NCBI GenBank assembly: GCA_044871085.1
Contig: JBIOZI010000310.1
Span: 1 to 17,872, forward strand
DNA length: 17,872 nt
Source of the DNA: CADEED01 sp044871085
GTDB taxonomy: Bacteria > Pseudomonadota > Gammaproteobacteria > Steroidobacterales > Steroidobacteraceae
Direction: 5' to 3'
The translations under genes were made by a program, and so were the position numbers. Below are positions 12,401 to 17,872 of this stretch, in pieces (the stretch's first letter is position 1; each line of letters starts with the position of its first letter). The notes beneath the pieces are model-generated. The model saw nothing but the letters and a program-made list of their open reading frames with translations. It was not told where the DNA came from and ran no database searches.

Positions 12401-12583
12401 ATGCAGCCCACCCATATAGAAGAACCGTCCGAGCGCGCCCCGGCGCCCGCGCGCACGCTGTCCGAGCGCGTCGTCAGCACGAAGGAGCTGCTCGGCGGCG
12501 CTCACCGCATCTGGATTGAGCACGCCGCCCAGCGCTACCTGCTGCAGGTCACGCGCAGCGGCAAGCTCATCCTCACGAAATAG
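12401..12583 (+). CDS. hemP: Haemin uptake protein HemP/HmuP family
   Basis: A 60-residue protein whose C-terminal half (STKELLGGAHRIWIEH, then YLLQVTRSGKLILTK) carries the HemP signature: LLGG.....I.H....Y.L..T..GKLILTK. ATG 12401 follows GAGAGG six bases upstream. HemP proteins are small cytoplasmic factors in iron-starved proteobacteria and are needed for, or act as activators of, haem-receptor expression; they are normally adjacent to a TonB-dependent haem receptor. Here no receptor follows: the next gene is a DUF885 lipoprotein 246 bases on. The N-terminal 25 residues are Pro/Ala/Glu-rich and probably disordered. Two Fur-box-like sites over its promoter support iron control. Confidence 0.85.
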   Translation: MQPTHIEEPSERAPAPARTLSERVVSTKELLGGAHRIWIEHAAQRYLLQVTRSGKLILTK

Positions 12584-12647
12584 AACCTCCAGGGTGGCGA
12601 CGACCCCATCGTCTAACTACTCTGCGTCCTGTGCCACCCAGGCAGAC

Positions 12648-12661
12648 TGAGCCCCCTCAGC
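12648..12661 (+). other. Small hairpin in the hemP-DUF885 gap
   Basis: CTGAG, CCCC loop, CTCAG: a perfect five-base-pair stem 65 bases after hemP, without a T tract. The sequence CCCAGGCAG occurs twice around it. The gap 12584-12829 is otherwise pyrimidine-rich and I see no gene in it. Confidence 0.25.
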
Positions 12662-12756
12662 GACCTCTCCCCAGGCAGCCCGTCCTCCCCGCGCATCGCA
12701 GGCGCCATCCGCGGGCCGCGGCCATGCGATCGGCGCCTCCCTGACTCGTTCCGCCG

Positions 12757-12780
12757 CGCGCCGCGCCTGCGGGCGGCGCG
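12757..12780 (+). other. Strong GC inverted repeat upstream of the DUF885 gene
   Basis: CGCGCCGC (12757-12764) and GCGGCGCG (12773-12780) form an eight-base-pair perfect stem around GCCTGCGG. It sits 50 bases before the lipoprotein start and lacks a T tract; it could be a factor-dependent terminator element or 5' leader structure. Confidence 0.3.
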
Positions 12781-12829
12781 AATCCAGTACGATTGTCAGC
12801 TCCCCGGCCACTCCCCGCAGGAATTCGGC

Positions 12830-14584
<1,755 letters not shown>

Positions 14585-14615
14585 CACGCGCCCCCGCGGC
14601 GCGCTGTCATAACGC

Positions 14616-14640
14616 CCGCAACCAGTTGCGGCAAATTGCC
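14616..14640 (+). terminator. Adjacent small inverted repeats after the DUF885 gene
   Basis: CCGCAA-CCAG-TTGCGG (14616-14631) is a six-base-pair hairpin starting 32 bases after the stop, and it runs into the 11-base dyad GGCAAATTGCC (14630-14640). No T tract follows, so this is at best a weak terminator. Confidence 0.3.
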
Positions 14641-14665
14641 ATGTTCTGAGACTTGGCTCTCTCAA

Positions 14666-14765
14666 GGGCGCTCATGTGCCCCTCAGCATCGCCGATAGCG
14701 GCCCAGAGAAAGTGATTTCCGCATCCCGTTGTGGGCAAACCGCCGGGAAAGCGTCACTGGGTCGC
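14666..14765 (+). promoter_or_regulatory. Structured 5' leader of the TSP3-repeat gene (riboswitch-like candidate)
   Basis: Two hairpins are visible. The first is GGGCGC (14666-14671) with GTGCCC (14676-14681), loop TCAT. The second is long: GCGGCCCA (14698-14705) pairs with TGGGTCGC (14758-14765), GTGA (14712-14715) with TCAC (14754-14757), and TTTCC (14716-14720) with GGAAA (14746-14750), 17 pairs in all with one G-U. Its apex holds CCCGTTGTGGG and GGGCAAACC (14733-14741), a string also seen in class I cyclic-di-GMP riboswitches, though the rest of that consensus is missing. The stem ends two bases before the Shine-Dalgarno AGGAG (14768-14772), so folding could gate translation. Confidence 0.4.
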
Positions 14766-14779
14766 TCAGGAGTTCGAGG

Positions 14780-17700
14780 ATGCTCATTTCCATTCGCCGC
14801 TGGTTCATCGCCGCTTCCGCCCTCGTGCTGGGGTCGCTCGCCGCCACCGCGCAGGCGCAGGCGACCTACTACACGAACACGGACAACGAGAACAACGCGC
14901 ACACCCATGTCGCCGACAACGACACCGACATCCTGGTCGGCAGGGCAGATGGCGTGCATCCCATCGAATTCAACATCAATGCCGCGGCGCTGCCCACGAG
15001 CTCCGCCAATCTCACGATTCGCGCGTTCGACGTCGACGAAGAATCGGGTGAGACCGACGACGTCTATATCAATGGGCACTACCTCGGCCGTCTCACGGGC
15101 GCCAACCAGACCTGGAGCGTCACCTCGTTCGCGGTGAATCCGGCCTGGGTCGTCCAGGGCAACAACCTCATCGAGATCCAGGTCGACACCTCGGGCGACC
15201 CGACCGCGTGGGTGGTCAACGTCGACTGGGCCCAGCAGCTCAACGACGGGGGCGGTGCCACCAACGGTGACACGAGCGCCGTGCGCATCACCGGGTTCGA
15301 TCCCGGCACCAACATCACGATTCATACCCAGTCGACGGTGCATGCGATCACCGGCGGTACGTATCGGCTGCAGGTCACCCTCATCGATCCCAATGGCGAT
15401 GCGGTGACGGTGCTCACGCAGGATTTCGCGGTCGCCGCCAACATGGACTCGGTTCGCAACGTCGACGCGGTGTATCCGATGTCGAGCGTGTCGGGCGAGT
15501 ACACGATCCAGGCGATGCTGTTCTGGCTGGATCCGAACCAGGGCAATTTCCCCGTGCAGCAGGACATCGCGATCGCGCATTTCCATCACGACGCGGGCTC
15601 GACGCCCGACCTGGGCGACGTCGACAACGACAGCGACGGTGACGGGCTGCTCGACAGCCAGGAAGCCGCGCTCGGCACCAATCCCAACAACTCCGACAGC
15701 GACGGCGACGGCATGGCCGATGGCGCGGAAGTGGGCCCGAACGTGGGCGCGCCCGTGAACTCCGATGGCGACGGCATCATCAACGCGCTCGATTCCGCGC
15801 TCACGGATACGGACGGCGACGGCGTGATGAACCAGTCCGACCCGGCAAACGGCAATCCCTGCATTCCGAACGGGAATTCGGCGGCATGCCTCGCGGCCGA
15901 CAGCGACGGCGACGGCCTCACGAACGGCCAGGAAGACACACTCGGCACCAGCCGCAGCAATCCCGATACCGACGGTGACGGCGCGAACGACGGCGCGGAA
16001 GCCGGCGGCAACGTGAACGCCCCCACCGACTCCGACAACGACGGCACGCCGAACGTGCTCGAGTCGTCGGTCACCGACTCCGATGGCGACGGTGTCGCGA
16101 ACCAGAGCGACCCCGCCAACAACGACCCCTGCGTCCCGAACACGAGCAGCACCGCCTGCCTGGGCGCGGACAGCGACGGCGATGGTCTGACCAACAGCCA
16201 GGAGGATGCGCTGGGTACCAGCCGCGGCAACGCGGACAGCGACGGCGACGGCGCGAACGACGGCGCCGAAGTGGGCGGCAACGTCAACGCGCCGTTGGAC
16301 TCGGACAACGACGGCATCCCGAACGTGCTCGATTCATCGGCCAACGACACCGACGGCGACGGCGTCGCAAACCAGAGCGATCCGGCCAATGGCAACGCCT
16401 GCATCCCCAACGCGAACAGTGCGATCTGCCTCGTCACGGACAGCGACGGCGACGGCCTCACCAACGGCCAGGAAGACACGCTCGGCACGGGCCGCGGCAA
16501 CTCCGACACCGACGGCGACGGCGTGGCCGACGGCGCGGAAGTCGGCAACGTCGGCTCACCGGCCGACACGGACGGCGACGGCATTCCCAACGTGCTCGAG
16601 TCCTCGGCGGTCGACAGCGACAACGACGGAGTGTCGAACCAGCAGGACTCGGCCAACAATGACCCGTGCGTGCCGAGCTCGAGCAACGCCGCGTGCCTCG
16701 CGGCCGACAGCGACGGCGATGGCCTGACCAACGGCCAGGAAGATACGCTGGGCACGGACCGCAACGACCCGGACAGCGACGGCGACGGCGTGAACGACGG
16801 CGCCGAAGTCGGCAACAATCCGTCCAACCCGACGGATACCGACCACGACGGCATCGCGGACGTGTTCGAGTCGGGCGACAACGACGCCGACGGCACGCCC
16901 GACGCGGCCGATACCGACAGCGACAACGACGGCATTCCGGACGGTGTCGAAGTCGGCACGCCTGGCAATCCGCGCGACACCGATGGCGACGGTACGGCGG
17001 ATTACCTGGATGCGGATGCCGACGGCGACAGCGTGCCGGATGCGCTCGAGATCGGCGGCGACCCCACGCACCCGCTCGACAGCGACGGTGACGGCACGCC
17101 GGACTATCGCGACCTCGACAGCGACAATGACACGCTGCCCGACGCGCTCGAGAGCGATGCGAGCGGCACGGATTCGGACGGCGACGGCATCGACGATGCG
17201 TTCGATGCGGATACCCTCGGCTCCGGCGACGTGAACCACGACGGAGTGGCGGACACCGGCGTGCTGCGCGACACCGACGGTGACGGGCGTGCCGATCTGC
17301 GCGACGTGGATACGGACAATGACGGCATCCTCGATTCCTTCGAGGGTACGCCGGCCGCGCTCACCGACACGGACGGCGACGGTGTTCCGGACGTGCGCGA
17401 TCTCGACTCCGACAATGACGGCCGCGCCGACGTGATCGAGGCGGGCCTGGTCGACTCGAACGGCGACTCGCTGATGGATGCCGGCCAGACGCGCACCGCG
17501 AATCCGCGCGATACCGACTCCGACGGCACGGCGGACTTCCGCGATCTCGACTCGAACAGCGACGGCACCTTCGACGTCGCGACGAGCGGCGGCACGCTGG
17601 ATGCGAACCACGACGGCCGCATCGACGCGGGCGCCGACAGCGACGAGGACGGAGTCCGCGACGCGGCCGACGCCGCGCCGCAGGTGTTCGGCACCTTCTC

Positions 17701-17872
17701 CGACGGTGATGCGGACGGCGTCGCCGATCCGCTGGATACCGACCTCGACAACGACGGCGTGAGCGATGCGCGCGAAGGCCGTGCCGATTCCGACGGCGAC
17801 GGCGTGCCGGATGCACTCGATTCCCCCGGCAAACTCGAGACCGCCGTGCGCGGCACCGGCGCGATGGATCCG
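14780..17872 (+). CDS. Very large secreted protein with thrombospondin type 3-like calcium-binding repeats (3' end outside window)
   Basis: An unbroken frame of 1031 codons runs off the window end. ATG 14780 follows AGGAG with a seven-base gap. Residues 1-26 are a Sec signal peptide (MLISIRRWFIAASALVLG... ending AQA). Residues about 30-150 form a beta-rich domain (DDVYINGHYLGRLTGANQTW, NNLIEIQVD) resembling galactose-binding or jelly-roll modules. Residues about 160-275 look like an Ig-type sandwich. From residue 284 onward the chain is almost entirely DxDxDG calcium-binding repeats: first four 89-90 residue modules, each ending PC(I/V)P-x5-xCL, then shorter cysteine-free repeats. Calcium would rigidify such a rod; surface, biofilm or adhesion roles are inference. 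The missing C-terminus may hold a sorting tail (GlyGly-, IPTL- or JDVT-type) or OmpA-like anchor. Confidence 0.9.
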   Translation, partial: MLISIRRWFIAASALVLGSLAATAQAQATYYTNTDNENNAHTHVADNDTDILVGRADGVHPIEFNINAAALPTSSANLTIRAFDVDEESGETDDVYINGHYLGRLTGANQTWSVTSFAVNPAWVVQGNNLIEIQVDTSGDPTAWVVNVDWAQQLNDGGGATNGDTSAVRITGFDPGTNITIHTQSTVHAITGGTYRLQVTLIDPNGDAVTVLTQDFAVAANMDSVRNVDAVYPMSSVSGEYTIQAMLFWLDPNQGNFPVQQDIAIAHFHHDAGSTPDLGDVDNDSDGDGLLDSQEAALGTNPNNSDSDGDGMADGAEVGPNVGAPVNSDGDGIINALDSALTDTDGDGVMNQSDPANGNPCIPNGNSAACLAADSDGDGLTNGQEDTLGTSRSNPDTDGDGANDGAEAGGNVNAPTDSDNDGTPNVLESSVTDSDGDGVANQSDPANNDPCVPNTSSTACLGADSDGDGLTNSQEDALGTSRGNADSDGDGANDGAEVGGNVNAPLDSDNDGIPNVLDSSANDTDGDGVANQSDPANGNACIPNANSAICLVTDSDGDGLTNGQEDTLGTGRGNSDTDGDGVADGAEVGNVGSPADTDGDGIPNVLESSAVDSDNDGVSNQQDSANNDPCVPSSSNAACLAADSDGDGLTNGQEDTLGTDRNDPDSDGDGVNDGAEVGNNPSNPTDTDHDGIADVFESGDNDADGTPDAADTDSDNDGIPDGVEVGTPGNPRDTDGDGTADYLDADADGDSVPDALEIGGDPTHPLDSDGDGTPDYRDLDSDNDTLPDALESDASGTDSDGDGIDDAFDADTLGSGDVNHDGVADTGVLRDTDGDGRADLRDVDTDNDGILDSFEGTPAALTDTDGDGVPDVRDLDSDNDGRADVIEAGLVDSNGDSLMDAGQTRTANPRDTDSDGTADFRDLDSNSDGTFDVATSGGTLDANHDGRIDAGADSDEDGVRDAADAAPQVFGTFSDGDADGVADPLDTDLDNDGVSDAREGRADSDGDGVPDALDSPGKLETAVRGTGAMDP
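15629..16705 (+). repeat. Four tandem 270-bp (267-bp in the last copy) coding repeats
   Basis: Copies start at 15629, 15899, 16169 and 16439; a fifth begins at 16706 and decays after about 50 codons. Each encodes DSDGDGLTNGQEDTLGT, then DTDGDG..DGAEVG, DSDNDG.PNVLESS, DGV.NQSDPAN and a PC.P.....CL loop. The period is exactly 270 bases for three copies and 267 for the fourth, which has lost one codon near GAEVGNVGSP. The DNA itself is repetitive enough for copy-number change by recombination or slippage. Confidence 0.9.
16706..17872 (+). repeat. Irregular short DxDxDG repeats
   Basis: After the Cys-bearing modules the same frame continues with calcium-binding motifs of irregular spacing, typically D(T/S)DGDG.PD..D.D(S/T)DNDG, alternating with short linkers such as FESGDNDADGTPD. 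No cysteine occurs in this stretch. The block continues beyond the window. Confidence 0.85.

Noticed and set aside
14698..14765. Confident call of a class I cyclic-di-GMP riboswitch
   Set aside because: GGGCAAACC and a GAAA are present, but the GACGCAAAGCC strand and the entire 3' half of the aptamer are missing, so only a structured-leader candidate is reported.
15586..16980. Minus-strand Ser/Pro-rich ORFs of 464 and 250 aa opposite the repeat protein
   Set aside because: The periodic PSPSLS-type sequence is just the complement of the GAC-GGC-GAC calcium-repeat codons. The plus frame has a signal peptide, a good ribosome site and a real fold pattern.
15629..17872. Tandem repeats as a CRISPR array or non-coding satellite
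   Set aside because: The repeats are in frame, encode calcium-binding motifs and lack constant repeats with unique spacers.

Overview
This 17.9 kb window is very GC-rich, with tightly packed genes. It looks like the chromosome of a free-living gammaproteobacterium of the Steroidobacter/Xanthomonadales type. That placement is an inference from the C5 haem pathway, a HemP protein under Fur boxes, HemJ, a DUF885 lipoprotein and a TSP3-repeat surface protein; it has not been tested by phylogeny.

Left edge (1-1250): the C-terminal end of a GH43 arabinanase-like glycosidase, a small ORF of unknown function, and a bacterioferritin-like protein. The ferritin gene has an inverted repeat over its likely transcription start.

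Core (1251-10657): a haem-biosynthesis supercluster. hemD lies on the minus strand. Divergent from it runs hemE-hemA-hemC-hemL-[histidine kinase]-[OmpR-type regulator]-hemF-hemH-hemJ, about 8.5 kb on the plus strand, mostly with overlapping stops and starts. Together these genes cover every step from glutamyl-tRNA to protohaem except hemB. The two-component pair sits inside the operon and is probably translationally coupled to hemL and hemF. The hemD/hemE divergent region carries a 7-4-7 direct repeat with 11-bp periodicity, the layout that PhoB/OmpR-type regulators bind, so an autoregulatory haem circuit is a testable hypothesis. The glutamyl-tRNA reductase is divergent but keeps its catalytic cysteine.

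Middle (10658-12583): a Rox-like FAD aromatic monooxygenase with its own leader, then hemP, a small haemin-uptake-linked protein. hemP has a promoter with ideal spacing overlapped by two Fur-box-like sequences. Iron and haem therefore link several genes: iron storage, haem synthesis and haem uptake.

Right part (12584-17872): a DUF885 lipoprotein with an HExxPGH metallopeptidase-like motif, then a long structured leader and a very large secreted protein that stays open to the end of the window. That protein has two N-terminal beta-type domains followed by hundreds of residues of calcium-binding DxDxDG repeats, including four near-identical 89-90 residue modules that each carry a Cys-x8-Cys pair.

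No tRNA, rRNA, insertion sequence, phage gene or CRISPR array was seen. No gene-free stretch exceeds about 250 bases.
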